A stretch of 64,000 bases of DNA from Actinomycetota bacterium (GCA_902634555.1 CACPKO010000001.1:1-64000); one strand, 5' to 3'; counted from the stretch's first letter, positions 21,333 through 32,053 are shown. Made by a program: numbers and translations. The notes: a model not told the origin generated them from the letters alone.

Positions 21333-21703
21333 TCTGGACGACAAGAAGCAAATACGTCACCTAAGCCCTTAAAAACATCATGGTTGTCCACGAGAAGACG
21401 TGGATCTCCGCCAATCTCAAGTTGGCCAGCAATGATTGACTCTAAAGGATCTGTTATTCCGGTAGCGATGTCCAAAGCTGTAGATCGGTCAGTGGTAAAC
21501 CAAACGTTTTCCGCTTCGTCAGTACCTGAATAAACACGAACCTCTCCATTTCCGATAGTTAGCCGCCAAGAAGGCCCGTCGGTAATTCGATAACCCAATA
21601 CCAAATCTTTATTTAAGGAAACTTCTTTAAGGCCGAGATGTGTAGTTGCTGCTTCATCAAGAGCAGATATCCATTCTGGTGAGAGAAATTCAGCCATCCC
21701 CAA
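21329..21703 (-). CDS. SCP2 sterol-binding domain-like protein
   Basis: [60 protein letters not shown] resembles the SCP2 fold. Confidence 0.6.
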   Translation of the reverse strand: MGMAEFLSPEWISALDEAATTHLGLKEVSLNKDLVLGYRITDGPSWRLTIGNGEVRVYSGTDEAENVWFTTDRSTALDIATGITDPLESIIAGQLEIGGDPRLLVDNHDVFKGLGDVFASCRPD

Positions 21704-21757
21704 ATCCTAGACGACGCTGACTCTCTTTAGTGATGCTTAAACATGTACGTTTAAAGG

Positions 21758-22120
21758 ATGGAACAGATCGGTAAGGGGCAAAAAACTTTCGACTATTCGC
21801 CTATAAAGGGCATCTGGCAGCGTTTAGAAGGACCAGAAGATGTGTTGACCTATTTAGAAAATGAAAATACTGAAGGGGTTATCGCAGTTATTCGTGATGC
21901 CGGCGCCACTTTTTTGTCACCAATTTTTGAAGACCTCACTGGAGTGATCTGTACCGGCGGAACAATTCGAAGCCACATCGGGATTATTAGTAGAGAATTT
22001 CAAATACCAGGGGTTGTGGCAGCTGAATTGCTTCATGAACCAGAAGACGGTACAGAAATCGAAATAGATGGAACCGGCGAGTTCGGGATAATACGGTTAC
22101 CGGGAAACTCGGAACGGTGA
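21758..22120 (+). CDS. Free-standing PEP-utilizing enzyme mobile (phosphohistidine swivel) domain protein
   Basis: GVICTGGTIRSHIGIISREFQIPGVVAAELLHEPEDGTEIEIDGTGEFGII, with the conserved TGG..SH..I..RE..IPGVV core. Confidence 0.8.
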   Translation: MEQIGKGQKTFDYSPIKGIWQRLEGPEDVLTYLENENTEGVIAVIRDAGATFLSPIFEDLTGVICTGGTIRSHIGIISREFQIPGVVAAELLHEPEDGTEIEIDGTGEFGIIRLPGNSER

Positions 22121-22124
22121 CAAG

Positions 22125-23219
22125 GTGATCGAAAGAGTCAACCATCTCATAGGTGAAATTAACGGCGTCTCACGAGATTTGATGGCAGAACGAACTCATT
22201 ACTCGTCTCAACTCATACCAGTTTCTGCCTATGTTGTGCTCTCCACCGTTGAAGCTTTTTTGCGTTACCCAGACATAGTGAAATCCATTGTTCAAGCAAT
22301 GCCACCTGAAGAAATAGGTAAGCGAGCGCGAACCCCGGGCAGCCAAGCCAACTCAGTTTTTTTATGGGGAATCGCAAATTTTTTTCTTATCGGTAGACGG
22401 GTGATGTCTTTAGTTGACCCGTCGCTTGATTCTGTGGAACGAACCCACGACGTACTTGATTTTTGGGCGAGAACTTCGCAGGCTTATCGCGGCAACGATC
22501 ACTTACATGCCGCAAACGCGAATGACACAATTCAGGTATACGACGAAGAAACATTAAAAGTCTTATTTGAAGGTGTTTCCCCGGTTGATGATGAGAGACG
22601 CCAAATTATTCGAAAAGCGAACGCGACACTTATTAATTATTTGTTTCTTTTATATTTTGATACTCGAGTTGGGCATGGAGACACCGGACCGTATCGCTTA
22701 CCTGATGGAAGGTCGGTGATAGTGAGAGATTATTACCGGTTAGGGGAAAGCGATTTTTGGTGGTCCGGAGTTTCAAAAGAAATGCCGTATAAAAACCTCA
22801 CCGCAGTGTTTGTGATCGGCAACGATGTTGATCTCACCATTACCGACTTTGGAACGACTGTTTCAGATCCGGAGAATTATCTTGACGGTTTAAGCGGTTT
22901 CGCACTCTTCACTACCGACTCTGGAGAGATCAGAGAACTTTCAGATGAGGAACTTGTTGAAATGGCGGGTGTGGCGAAAGCGGCTCAAAAAAAGCATTAT
23001 CGCAATATTGTTAAAATGAACAGAGATGAAAAAATTGCTTGCGGGTCATACGTTTATTTCACGTTTCTTCGCCCATTTGCTGAGATCGCTGGAATAAGTG
23101 ATGACATTGATTGGACGTGTCCACGGGACACCCCAGCCGATTTGTATCCGTTTATCACGTTAGATTCTGAACCACAGATCGCTGACCCAGACGCAGAATT
23201 GTTTACTTACTACGAGTGA
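22125..23219 (+). CDS. Conserved hypothetical protein coupled to the swivel-domain gene
   Basis: Clean 364-aa ORF starting 4 bp after the preceding stop; no family recognised. Confidence 0.75.
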   Translation: MIERVNHLIGEINGVSRDLMAERTHYSSQLIPVSAYVVLSTVEAFLRYPDIVKSIVQAMPPEEIGKRARTPGSQANSVFLWGIANFFLIGRRVMSLVDPSLDSVERTHDVLDFWARTSQAYRGNDHLHAANANDTIQVYDEETLKVLFEGVSPVDDERRQIIRKANATLINYLFLLYFDTRVGHGDTGPYRLPDGRSVIVRDYYRLGESDFWWSGVSKEMPYKNLTAVFVIGNDVDLTITDFGTTVSDPENYLDGLSGFALFTTDSGEIRELSDEELVEMAGVAKAAQKKHYRNIVKMNRDEKIACGSYVYFTFLRPFAEIAGISDDIDWTCPRDTPADLYPFITLDSEPQIADPDAELFTYYE

Positions 23220-24151
23220 GTAGTTCTTTTCGCTAACGCGTCAAAAACGAGAACTACAACAAAAGCTCCGACAGCCAACAAAGTAGGTGTCAGAAATTCA
23301 CTGCTGGCAGGCCAGTCAAGACCAACCCCTGGTTCAGTTTCAGAACCAACCCCATTAGGCCAAGGCCAAAGAACACGAAGTGACCCGACCATCAAACCAA
23401 TTAGTACAGCGAGAACAATGTTCCGGTGCCGGTTGAGTAAACGATCCAGCAAAGTAGCGAAAAGTGCTAACCCGATTACTGCTCCTACAGCAAACACTGC
23501 AGCATCTCCCCAAATACGGTCATCGATTACTTCAAGCACCGACTCATATAGGCCAAACATCAGCAGCAAAAAAGAACCAGATAAACCCGGAAGAATCATT
23601 GCGCAAATAGTTATCGCACCCGCTAAGAAAAGCACTAAAGGAGAAGGGTCGCTGATCGGTCCGCTTTGCCACCCTAAACAAAAGAAAACAATTAAACCGG
23701 TTCCTATGATCGTGGCAACTGTAGAAATGGTTTGTTGCGGAAGTAAACGCCAAGAAATAATAATTGACCCGAGAACAAGGCCAAGAAACAGTCCCGCCAT
23801 TTCTTCAGGATGATTTTCAAGACCGCTTTCTAATGGTCCAACAAGAATCACTACCGCGGCTACTGCTCCGACACCTAACGGAACCAATAATTTCCAGTTA
23901 ACAGATTTTAATCCTTGAGTTCCATCAGAAATTTTTCCGCGAACAAAAAAACTAACTGCTTTAGCTCCGTCACGTAAAGCTTCAATTAGCTCCTCGTAAA
24001 TGCCAAACATGAGAGCCAAAGTGCCACCTGAAACGCCCGGGACAGTATTAGCGACACCCATTAGGGCCCCTTGGCTTAACCGAAGTAAATGTTTAGTTTT
24101 TTTAATCATCAGCCGGGTTTGTAAGAAATGGCTTGAGGCCATCAAGAACAA
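23210..24151 (-). CDS. DUF368 family membrane protein (undecaprenyl phosphate translocase-type family)
   Basis: GALMGVANTVPGVSGGTLALMFGIYEELI; second repeat ICAMILPGLSGSFLLLMFGLYESVL. Confidence 0.88.
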   Translation of the reverse strand: MFLMASSHFLQTRLMIKKTKHLLRLSQGALMGVANTVPGVSGGTLALMFGIYEELIEALRDGAKAVSFFVRGKISDGTQGLKSVNWKLLVPLGVGAVAAVVILVGPLESGLENHPEEMAGLFLGLVLGSIIISWRLLPQQTISTVATIIGTGLIVFFCLGWQSGPISDPSPLVLFLAGAITICAMILPGLSGSFLLLMFGLYESVLEVIDDRIWGDAAVFAVGAVIGLALFATLLDRLLNRHRNIVLAVLIGLMVGSLRVLWPWPNGVGSETEPGVGLDWPASSEFLTPTLLAVGAFVVVLVFDALAKRTTHS

Positions 24152-24545
24152 TGTCGGGGCATCTCACCGGACGTCCGTCAGTGTTAGTTACCGCAATTGT
24201 TACTTCTTGAGAAGCCATTACCTCGTCACCACGTAATATTCGTTGCCCCCATCGTGAAGAAGCTCGCCGTAACTCTAAAACCTCAGTTTCAATAATAAGA
24301 GAGTCTCCTCCAACCGCTGAAGACAGGAACTTAGTTTCGATCTTTGAAACAATGAAACGAAATCCTATTTTTTCCAGATCAGGCAAACCTAGGTTTGCCT
24401 CATCGAGTAGTTCAATACGTCCAGTTTCAAATAATTGGACGTAAACCGAATGGTTTAAATGCCCGTAAGGGTCGAGTTCATAAAAACGTACTTTGACATG
24501 GTGTAGATGTGGCACACCGTTGACATTAGTCGGATTAGAAGTCAA
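24102..24545 (-). CDS. Acyl-CoA thioesterase (hotdog fold)
   Basis: HLHHVKVRFYELDPYGHLNHSVYVQLFETGRIELLDEANLG. Confidence 0.85.
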   Translation of the reverse strand: MTSNPTNVNGVPHLHHVKVRFYELDPYGHLNHSVYVQLFETGRIELLDEANLGLPDLEKIGFRFIVSKIETKFLSSAVGGDSLIIETEVLELRRASSRWGQRILRGDEVMASQEVTIAVTNTDGRPVRCPDIVLDGLKPFLTNPADD

Positions 24546-24624
24546 TACGGTGAAAGAGAGTTACAGAATTTATGAATCGATGATGGAAACGTGAAGGCGG
24601 TCTTGGACCATATAGAAGGGAAAG

Positions 24625-25407
24625 TTAAGCCTGTCCGCTTAACGCACGGTTCTTTACTTTTGCTTTCACGTAATCACGGTTCATGAACGCAATAAAGTCA
24701 AGGCTTATCTCTTTAGGGCATGCTTCGTGGCATTCTCCATGGTTTGTGCACGATCCAAAGAACTCTTCCATGACCTCAACCATTTCCTCGGTTCGGCTCC
24801 AACGTTCTGCCTGCCCTTGAGGAAGCAACGCAAGATGACCGATTTTTGCTGAAGTGAAAAGTTGTGCTGCAGAGTTCGGGCAAGCAGCAACACAAGCACC
24901 ACAACCGATACATGCTGCCGCGTCAAAAGCCTGATCAGCTGCATCTTTAGGCACTGGCGTCAAATTTGCATCTGATGCAGCTCCAGTGTTGACACTGATG
25001 TAACCGCCGGCTTCAATGATTCGATCCAGAGGGGAGCGGTCAACGGCAAGATCTCGAATTACGGGAAACCCGGCAGCGCGGAAAGGTTCAACAACGATTT
25101 CGTCGCCATCCTTAAATTCACGCATATGCAGTTGACAAGTGGCAGTAGCTTTTTGCGGACCGTGTGCTCTGCCGTTAATCATCACACCGCAAGTTCCACA
25201 GATTCCTTCACGGCAATCTGATTCAAACGCAATTGGTTCCGATCCTTGTTCGTTAAGCGAATCATTAAGGAGATCCAGCATTTCTAAGAAAGAAGCATCT
25301 GTCGTTATGGCTTGATCATAGGTTTCAAAATGGCCATCATCAGATGGTCCATTTTGGCGCCAAACTTTTATTGTTACGTTTATTATTTCTGCGTTACCAG
25401 TTGACAT
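24625..25407 (-). CDS. sdhB: Succinate dehydrogenase iron-sulfur subunit
   Basis: ESDCREGICGTCGVMINGRAHGPQKATATCQLHM; ACIGCGACVAACPNSAAQLF; CTNHGECHEACPKEI. Confidence 0.95.
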   Translation of the reverse strand: MSTGNAEIINVTIKVWRQNGPSDDGHFETYDQAITTDASFLEMLDLLNDSLNEQGSEPIAFESDCREGICGTCGVMINGRAHGPQKATATCQLHMREFKDGDEIVVEPFRAAGFPVIRDLAVDRSPLDRIIEAGGYISVNTGAASDANLTPVPKDAADQAFDAAACIGCGACVAACPNSAAQLFTSAKIGHLALLPQGQAERWSRTEEMVEVMEEFFGSCTNHGECHEACPKEISLDFIAFMNRDYVKAKVKNRALSGQA

Positions 25408-25419
25408 AATTATCCTCGC

Positions 25420-27345
25420 CTACTTGTACGAACGCTGTGAAAGCGCAACATTCTCGAAAGTAAGTTCTTCACGGTGACGAGTTTGAGTGTTACCTGCACC
25501 GTTCCATTCCCATGCCGCTACATGAGCAAAATTCTCGTCATCTCTTTGTGCTTCACCTTCCGGAGTTTGGTATTCCTCTCGGAAGTGACCCCCGCAAGAC
25601 TCGTCACGGGTCAAAGCATCACGGGCCATAAGTTCAGCGAGTTCAAAGAAGTCGTCTACCCGTCCGGCTTTCTCAAGGGACTGGTTTAACGTGTCAGCGC
25701 TACCGGGCACACGAACATTTTTTAGGAATTCCTCTCGTAGAGACGGAATATCAGATAGCGCCTGTTCTAGACCTTCTTTGTTGCGTTCCATACCAATATT
25801 GTCCCAAACTATGCGACCTAATTCTCGATGGTAGTAGTCAACTGATTTAGTTCCATTGGTTGATAGCCAACGTTGAGTATCAGCCTCCACTGACGCAACC
25901 GCTTGAGTGAAGACAGGATCCGAGGTTGGGACTGCTGGTTCGCCTAATCGGCCGGCAAGACCATCGCCAATGGTGTAAGGCAGCACGAAGTATCCGTCTG
26001 CTAACCCTTGCATAAGAGCGCTAGCTCCTAAACGGTTCGCTCCATGGTCAGAAAAGTTTGACTCTCCGATGCTGTACAGGCCAGGAACGGTGGTCATCAG
26101 ATGGTAGTCAACCCATAGTCCACCCATGGTGTAATGAATAGCTGGATATATCCGCATCGGAGTTTGGTAAGGGTTTTCTCCGGTGATTCTTTGATACATG
26201 TCAAAGAGGTTTCCGTACTTAGCGGAGATCGTGTCTAAACCATCCCGTTCTATAGCGGCGGAGAAATCCAAGTAAACCCCGTTAGCTAACGGTCCTACTC
26301 CTCGCCCTTCATCAACTACAGTTTTGGCGTTTCGCGAAGCCACATCGCGTGGAACAAGGTTTCCGAAGGCAGGATATTTTCTCTCTAAATAATAATCTCT
26401 CTCGGACTCAGGAATATCTGCTGCACGGCGTGACTCGCCCTCAATGTTTGGAACCCAAATTCTCCCATCATTACGCAGCGATTCTGACATCAAAGTGAGC
26501 TTTGATTGGAAATCGTCACTCGCTGGAATACAGGTGGGATGTATCTGGGTGTAGCACGGGTTAGCGAAAAATGCTCCCTTGCGGTGAGCGCGCCAGGCAG
26601 CAGTGACGTTACACATCATCGCGTTGGTGGAAAGGAAATAAACGTTGCCATACCCGCCTGTAGCTAAAACAACCGCGTGAGCGGAATGAGGAGTGACTTC
26701 TCCACTCAACAAATCTCGAACAACGATTCCGCAGGCTTGACCATCTTTAGTCACGACATCAAGTAACTCTGATCTTGTATGAAGTTCAACTGATCCTGCC
26801 GACACTTGACGCATAAGAGCGGAATAGGCGCCAATGAGGAGCTGTTGCCCTGTTTGACCACGGGCGTAAAAGGTGCGAGAAACTTGAGCTCCACCGAAAG
26901 AACGGTTATCTAACAGCCCGCCATAGTCGCGAGCAAATGGAACTCCTTGCGCAGTGGCTTGATCAATAATATTTGCTGAAACTTCTGCCAGTCGATGCAC
27001 GTTGGCTTCGCGAGACCGGAAATCTCCACCTTTTACCGTGTCATAAAACAACCGATGAACAGAATCTCCGTCATTTGTGTAGTTTTTCGCCCCATTGATT
27101 CCGCCCTGAGCTGCGATGCTATGCGCGCGACGAGGGGTGTCATGAAAAGTGAAAGCTTTAACTCGGTAACCCAACTCACCTAACGAAGCAGCGGCAGATG
27201 CTCCCGCAAGCCCTGTTCCTACGACAATGATGTCGAACTTTCTTTTATTGTTTGGGTTGACAAGGTTCATGGAAAATTTATGGTTCTCCCATTTGTCAGA
27301 AATAGAACCTTCTGGAACTTTTGAATCAAGAATGTTTTCGGCCAT
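25420..27345 (-). CDS. sdhA: Succinate dehydrogenase flavoprotein subunit
   Basis: [93 protein letters not shown]. Confidence 0.96.
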   Translation of the reverse strand: MAENILDSKVPEGSISDKWENHKFSMNLVNPNNKRKFDIIVVGTGLAGASAAASLGELGYRVKAFTFHDTPRRAHSIAAQGGINGAKNYTNDGDSVHRLFYDTVKGGDFRSREANVHRLAEVSANIIDQATAQGVPFARDYGGLLDNRSFGGAQVSRTFYARGQTGQQLLIGAYSALMRQVSAGSVELHTRSELLDVVTKDGQACGIVVRDLLSGEVTPHSAHAVVLATGGYGNVYFLSTNAMMCNVTAAWRAHRKGAFFANPCYTQIHPTCIPASDDFQSKLTLMSESLRNDGRIWVPNIEGESRRAADIPESERDYYLERKYPAFGNLVPRDVASRNAKTVVDEGRGVGPLANGVYLDFSAAIERDGLDTISAKYGNLFDMYQRITGENPYQTPMRIYPAIHYTMGGLWVDYHLMTTVPGLYSIGESNFSDHGANRLGASALMQGLADGYFVLPYTIGDGLAGRLGEPAVPTSDPVFTQAVASVEADTQRWLSTNGTKSVDYYHRELGRIVWDNIGMERNKEGLEQALSDIPSLREEFLKNVRVPGSADTLNQSLEKAGRVDDFFELAELMARDALTRDESCGGHFREEYQTPEGEAQRDDENFAHVAAWEWNGAGNTQTRHREELTFENVALSQRSYK

Positions 27346-27349
27346 CTAA

Positions 27350-28189
27350 TTAATGCCCTTCTGCTTGTTCTGCAAGGCATTCCAAAACGTTAATTTCGCT
27401 TGCTGGGCATTTCCTGTTGTCTTCATTGATTAAACCGGTTTGAGTGAAAATTGGGAATGACAAATTACCGACCAGAATGATTCCTGCTAGCCCAGTAGCC
27501 AACCCGCGTCTCAGGTGATTGTATTTTGGATTATTGACTCCAAGGCTTTGAAACATTGACCAGGCCCCGTGGAAGATATGCATGGCCAGAGCGATGTTTG
27601 CGACAATGTAGAGAATCGCGACAGGAAGACTGGCGAGCGATTCTGAAACATTATGGTATGGATCTCCCGGCACGAAGTCGTCGCCTAGCCACCATCCCCA
27701 AGTTAAATCAGCTAAATGATAGAAGAGAAATAAAGCAATTATTGGTCCAATCCAGCGCATAGTTCGGCTGGCATAACCTGCAGCAATATGGTCTCTTCCA
27801 GACTCATATTTTTTTGCTCCCCCCATCAAAGTGGCCTTGTTGCTTGATTGTCCAGAAAAGTTTCTTAGGGTAATTGCAGAGTGAAGGTGAAGCCCGAACA
27901 TGGCAAGTAAGCCAAATCGAAGTAACCAGAGAATAAATCCTTTCGGAACAATTCCACCGGCCAAAGTCCTTAGAGACTCGGCGTATTCGTGCATACGTGC
28001 TGGCCCTTCATATATGTGAAGGTTTCCGATCATATGCACCAGAACAAAGCCGATTAAACCAATTCCGGTAAGGGCCATAACCCATTTGCGTCCTACTGCT
28101 GTTTGGTAAATATTCAGCGGGAAAGGCCAAGAACGCTTCTTAGAACGTAATGGAGTCACGCGGTAACGCTCGTTTGTGGTCTGGACCAT
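27350..28189 (-). CDS. sdhC: Succinate dehydrogenase cytochrome b subunit (single-subunit b558 type)
   Basis: TAVGRKWVMALTGIGLIGFVLVHMIGNLHIY; adjacent to sdhA. Confidence 0.92.
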   Translation of the reverse strand: MVQTTNERYRVTPLRSKKRSWPFPLNIYQTAVGRKWVMALTGIGLIGFVLVHMIGNLHIYEGPARMHEYAESLRTLAGGIVPKGFILWLLRFGLLAMFGLHLHSAITLRNFSGQSSNKATLMGGAKKYESGRDHIAAGYASRTMRWIGPIIALFLFYHLADLTWGWWLGDDFVPGDPYHNVSESLASLPVAILYIVANIALAMHIFHGAWSMFQSLGVNNPKYNHLRRGLATGLAGIILVGNLSFPIFTQTGLINEDNRKCPASEINVLECLAEQAEGH

Positions 28190-28295
28190 AAAAAGCCTTA
28201 TTTTCTAGTAGGAACTTACTTGTGACGGTATCGCCACACTGTCTTTCCTCCATCATAAGTGACTAGGGTCACGTCTTTAGAGTCAAAGCACGAGT

Positions 28296-30359
28296 TTATT
28301 TCGTATAAGTGTATTGGTTATACGCCGTTGCTTCTTCTGACTCAAGCTCAAGAATGAGGTTCACTGACTCAACATCACGAGGTACCGCATATTCAATCCG
28401 ACCAATATGTTTAGCAGCATCTGCTTCTATATTTCCTTCCCACTTGTTGATGTGAGTTTCATCTCCAATAGTTAAACGAGAAGTCACTAATGCCTGTTGA
28501 ATGGGTTCTCGACCATCGTGAATGGCAGTCACATTCGTAGCCACAATTTGCTCACTTGTAATTAAGTCAAAAAATGGATCAGCAATGATTATCGTTTGAG
28601 CGCACGCTGCAGAAACAGCGTTATATGCAGGTTTAAAATTCCCTCTTTGGTCAATCACTCCGCTTGTGGTTTCATGTCGATGATCAAACAGTGAGTCAAA
28701 GGTAAAACCTCCGCCAGGACGGTATTTGCGGCGACGAAGAATCTCAATTTGAGTTTTTAGTAAGTAGGCCTGTTGGCTTCTTGTGGTCGCAGACCAGTTT
28801 TCAAAATCGGAGAACATTTCTGGCGGGAAGACTCTAAGAAGAGTGTCAAGAGTGTTTTCATCTTCAACGTCTAATTTGGCGAAGTCAAAGATGGGCCATT
28901 GTTCAGAATTGATTTTTAGATCTTCAGGAACCGAGTAACTACCAAAAGCAGAAACAAATTTTCCAGCCCACGGTTGTTGATCTAAGTAAGCCGCGAGGTC
29001 TTGAGCTCTTCCTTGATGCCAACCAAACCATAGGTGGCTATTGGATTCTTGTGGTCTTGGCAAGCTTGGGAGTGTTCCTGAACTTGCTATTGCAGGACGT
29101 GAAGGATCTTGTCGGCGAAGAGATCGCCTTATTGATTCATCAAGTATTGAACGAGCCCATGTTGGTTTTTGTTGTTCAATTAAACTTGGAGCGCTTCGAG
29201 TCGTATCAACAGGATCAGGGCTATCGTGTCCGCACCAAACGATAATTGACGGGTGATGACCAAAATTGTCTACAAGCTCTCTGGCTTGCCGCATGCCTTG
29301 CTCCCGAACAGAACGGTGGTAACCGCCTGTTAGCGGCATGTCTTGCCATATGAGCATTCCCGCTCGGTCAGCTACATCATAAAAGGAAGGATGAGTTACG
29401 TGTCCTTTAACTCTGATGAGGTTTAGGTTGGCTTCAAGAGCCTGTTCAATACAGGAGTTAGCAGACTCGGTAGTTATCCCCGCGAGATCTTGACTAAGGG
29501 ACGCAACGTTTGCTCCGCGTAAAAAGATTTTTTCACCATTGATCAGCCAATGTTGACCCTTCATCCGCACAGATCGAAATCCGATCTGTTTTTCTCGCCG
29601 GTCACTTATTTCACCGGTTTCAGTTGACAGAGTGAACTCCGCATTAATTAATGGCTGCTCTCCGAGTTCATGAGGCCACCAAAGAGCTGGACGAGGAACC
29701 CGAATTATCCATTCAACCCGATTCTCTCCGGCTGCTAAAGGTTGTCGATGACGATGATCAATACCAAGAATTTTTGTTTTAAAAATTGTGAGACACGGAT
29801 GAGTTGTTTCAACAACAGCTCGCACTGCCAACGTTGCGACAGTCGGATTAGCATCAACACAAACTGCACGTAAATGACGGAAAGCAATTGGACCAGTTGC
29901 ACGTAAATGCACTGGTTGCCAGATACCGCCAAGATTAAAATTTTGGTTATTAAAGCCAGTTAACGAACGTTTTTCGCTTTCTTCTTCATCTGGGGGAGAA
30001 GTTACTTCAATAGCGAGAAGATGTTCTTTCTGTTTCTTAAGCACGTCAGTTAGCTCAAGGCTGTGTGGGAAGAAATATCCTTCGGTTACTCCGATAAATG
30101 ACCCATCAACCCAAACGTCTCCCTGTGAAAATATTCCATTTAAGTCAAGCCAAAAACGTTGATTTGATTTCGGGGGTTCTAACTCAAATTGAGTTCGATA
30201 GAAAAGTGGGCCGTCAGCGTCCTTAAAACCATCAACTAAACCCCAGTGGCCTGGAACTGGAATTTCCGGCCATTTACTGTCATCTAGGTCAATTAACGGA
30301 AAATCTCTTCTTAAATTGTCTTCGGCGTGATGCGCACGCCATAAACCAGAAAATTTCAT
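28296..30359 (-). CDS. Glycoside hydrolase family 2-like protein, apparently lacking catalytic residues
   Basis: GH2 architecture: PVPGHWG...GPLFYRTQFEL; DVWVDGSFIGVTEGYFFPHSLELTDVL; INGEKIFLRGANVASL; NLIRVKGHVTHPSFYDVADRAGMLIWQDMPL; HPSIIVW. Confidence 0.85.
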   Translation of the reverse strand: MKFSGLWRAHHAEDNLRRDFPLIDLDDSKWPEIPVPGHWGLVDGFKDADGPLFYRTQFELEPPKSNQRFWLDLNGIFSQGDVWVDGSFIGVTEGYFFPHSLELTDVLKKQKEHLLAIEVTSPPDEEESEKRSLTGFNNQNFNLGGIWQPVHLRATGPIAFRHLRAVCVDANPTVATLAVRAVVETTHPCLTIFKTKILGIDHRHRQPLAAGENRVEWIIRVPRPALWWPHELGEQPLINAEFTLSTETGEISDRREKQIGFRSVRMKGQHWLINGEKIFLRGANVASLSQDLAGITTESANSCIEQALEANLNLIRVKGHVTHPSFYDVADRAGMLIWQDMPLTGGYHRSVREQGMRQARELVDNFGHHPSIIVWCGHDSPDPVDTTRSAPSLIEQQKPTWARSILDESIRRSLRRQDPSRPAIASSGTLPSLPRPQESNSHLWFGWHQGRAQDLAAYLDQQPWAGKFVSAFGSYSVPEDLKINSEQWPIFDFAKLDVEDENTLDTLLRVFPPEMFSDFENWSATTRSQQAYLLKTQIEILRRRKYRPGGGFTFDSLFDHRHETTSGVIDQRGNFKPAYNAVSAACAQTIIIADPFFDLITSEQIVATNVTAIHDGREPIQQALVTSRLTIGDETHINKWEGNIEADAAKHIGRIEYAVPRDVESVNLILELESEEATAYNQYTYTK

Positions 30360-30388
30360 TAGTTAAGACGCTAGTCGGATAATTGGGT

Positions 30389-31228
30389 TTAACGAAGAGT
30401 CATTACCCCGTTGTCAAAAACTACACGTTCGTTGACACGGGTTTGGAAAAGAATTGAGTCTTCATTTTTCCAGATATGAACGGAAAGTTCTTCTCCGGGC
30501 ACAACCGGAGATTTGAATCGTCCTCCCATGCTGCCGAACCGGTCAGTGTCTGAGTTGCAAACTGCGTGGAGTAAAGCTCTTCCGGTAAATCCGTAGGTGC
30601 ACAGACCATGCAAGATTGGTTTTTCAAATCCTGCGGCTGAAGCGAACGTCGGGTCAGAGTGCAAAGGGTTTCTATCTCCGTTTAGTCGGTAAAGAAGAGC
30701 TTGGTCCGTTCTCGTGGTGTAGGAGACAATGTCGTCGGCTGGCCGGTCAGGTAGTTCCCAAGGATTTGAAGGGCCTCGATCTCCACCCCATCCTCCTTCG
30801 CCTCCTAAGAAAAGACCTGATTTTGTAGACCACATTGGGTTTCCATCAAGATCAGTTACATCGTTCTCTAAATAGACAAGTGCAGCTTTTTCTTTGTCAT
30901 AGATTTCTCCAACTCGCGCAGTAGCAATTCCTGTGCCTGACGCAGGCACGGTTTGATGCAACGTAATGTGTTGCTCAGCATGAAGAAGAAAAACAGGATT
31001 GAAATCACCGAAACCAGGGGTTTGTCCACCGCCCATTACGACAACTTGAGTGGGTAGAGATCTTTGCTCTATTTCATTGGAATTTTCAGTAGTGAAGTTC
31101 AGTTCAAAGCCTGTTGGGTCAGTGACACCGGCTCCTACTCCTAAGGAATAGAGAAGGCTGTCATCAGACGTCCAAGAGAATTCTTTTGGTTCACCTACCG
31201 AACCTGCAGCATCTGGGTTAATGGGCAT
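30389..31228 (-). CDS. MaoC-like double-hotdog 2-enoyl-CoA hydratase
   Basis: DQALLYRLNGDRNPLHSDPTFASAAGFEKPILHGLCTYGFTGRALLH. Confidence 0.88.
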   Translation of the reverse strand: MPINPDAAGSVGEPKEFSWTSDDSLLYSLGVGAGVTDPTGFELNFTTENSNEIEQRSLPTQVVVMGGGQTPGFGDFNPVFLLHAEQHITLHQTVPASGTGIATARVGEIYDKEKAALVYLENDVTDLDGNPMWSTKSGLFLGGEGGWGGDRGPSNPWELPDRPADDIVSYTTRTDQALLYRLNGDRNPLHSDPTFASAAGFEKPILHGLCTYGFTGRALLHAVCNSDTDRFGSMGGRFKSPVVPGEELSVHIWKNEDSILFQTRVNERVVFDNGVMTLR

Positions 31229-31456
31229 AGTTTCACGCTCCTTTTGATGCCTTCACGCTAGGAGAGTGGCTGTATTTCTGGCGAATCGGGTAAAAAAACC
31301 CTAAAATAAGGAGATTTTTGTCGCACCATTTGCAATTTATTAAATAACAATGGTGTAATTACATGTATAGGCTTTGTAAGGTAAGGCTTAATACATACGC
31401 CAATCATCAATTTTGATGAAGTCAAAATCTGATGGAAGAAGGAGGCGAAAAAGTAA

Positions 31457-31744
31457 ATGGGTATCTTTGCTAAACCAGGTTTAGACACCTCCTGGCAAGA
31501 ATTTTCGAATTGTCTAGGAGTAGATCCCGATCTCTTTTTCCCGGAGCGTGGAGCGAGCACGCGTGAAGCAAAAGATGTATGTAGGGGCTGTGTGGTAAGA
31601 GAAGATTGTCTCGAATTTGCTTTACAAAATGGGGAAAAATTTGGAATTTGGGGCGGGATGAGCGAACGTGAACGTCGCCGTATTCGCCGCCAGCGTGCAC
31701 TTGAACGAGCCGCTGCCGCTGCTGCTGCTGCTGAATCAGCTTAA
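31457..31744 (+). CDS. WhiB-family Fe-S transcriptional regulator
   Basis: NCLGVDPDLFFPERG...AKDVCRGCVVREDCLEFAL...FGIWGGMSERERRRIRR: four Cys and the GIWGG turn. Confidence 0.95.
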   Translation: MGIFAKPGLDTSWQEFSNCLGVDPDLFFPERGASTREAKDVCRGCVVREDCLEFALQNGEKFGIWGGMSERERRRIRRQRALERAAAAAAAAESA

Positions 31745-31817
31745 ATATTTTTTTACAACAAAGACGGATTACCTTTTCTGGTACCCACTACCGCTCAAGT
31801 ACAGATAGTCTGAGATT

Positions 31818-31997
31818 ATGAATATTGTTGGATTTCTTTCAAGTAATGAATTGATCATTGTGGCAATTGTCGCTGTTGTTCTTTTTGGGGGTAGTCAACT
31901 TCCAAAGTTGGCGCGCAATCTTGGTAGAGCTCAAAAAGAGTTACGCGACGGTATGGCTGAAGGCGCTGCTGATGCCGAAACCGAAACTGACGCTTGA
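31818..31997 (+). CDS. tatA: Twin-arginine translocase subunit TatA (59 aa, absent from the ORF track)
   Basis: MNIVGFLSSNELIIVAIVAVVLFGGSQLPKLARNLGRAQKELRDGMAEGAADAETETDA: N-terminal TM, FGG.QLPKLAR.LG.A..E amphipathic helix. Confidence 0.93.
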   Translation: MNIVGFLSSNELIIVAIVAVVLFGGSQLPKLARNLGRAQKELRDGMAEGAADAETETDA

Positions 31998-32053
31998 TCA
32001 GAATAAAAAATCAGAAACTAGTTTGAAATTCGAATTGCTTGAGGAGCCCTGTC

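Noticed and set aside
31700-31740. GCT/GCC repeat run as a microsatellite of interest
   Set aside because: Simply encodes the poly-Ala tail of WhiB; short and common.
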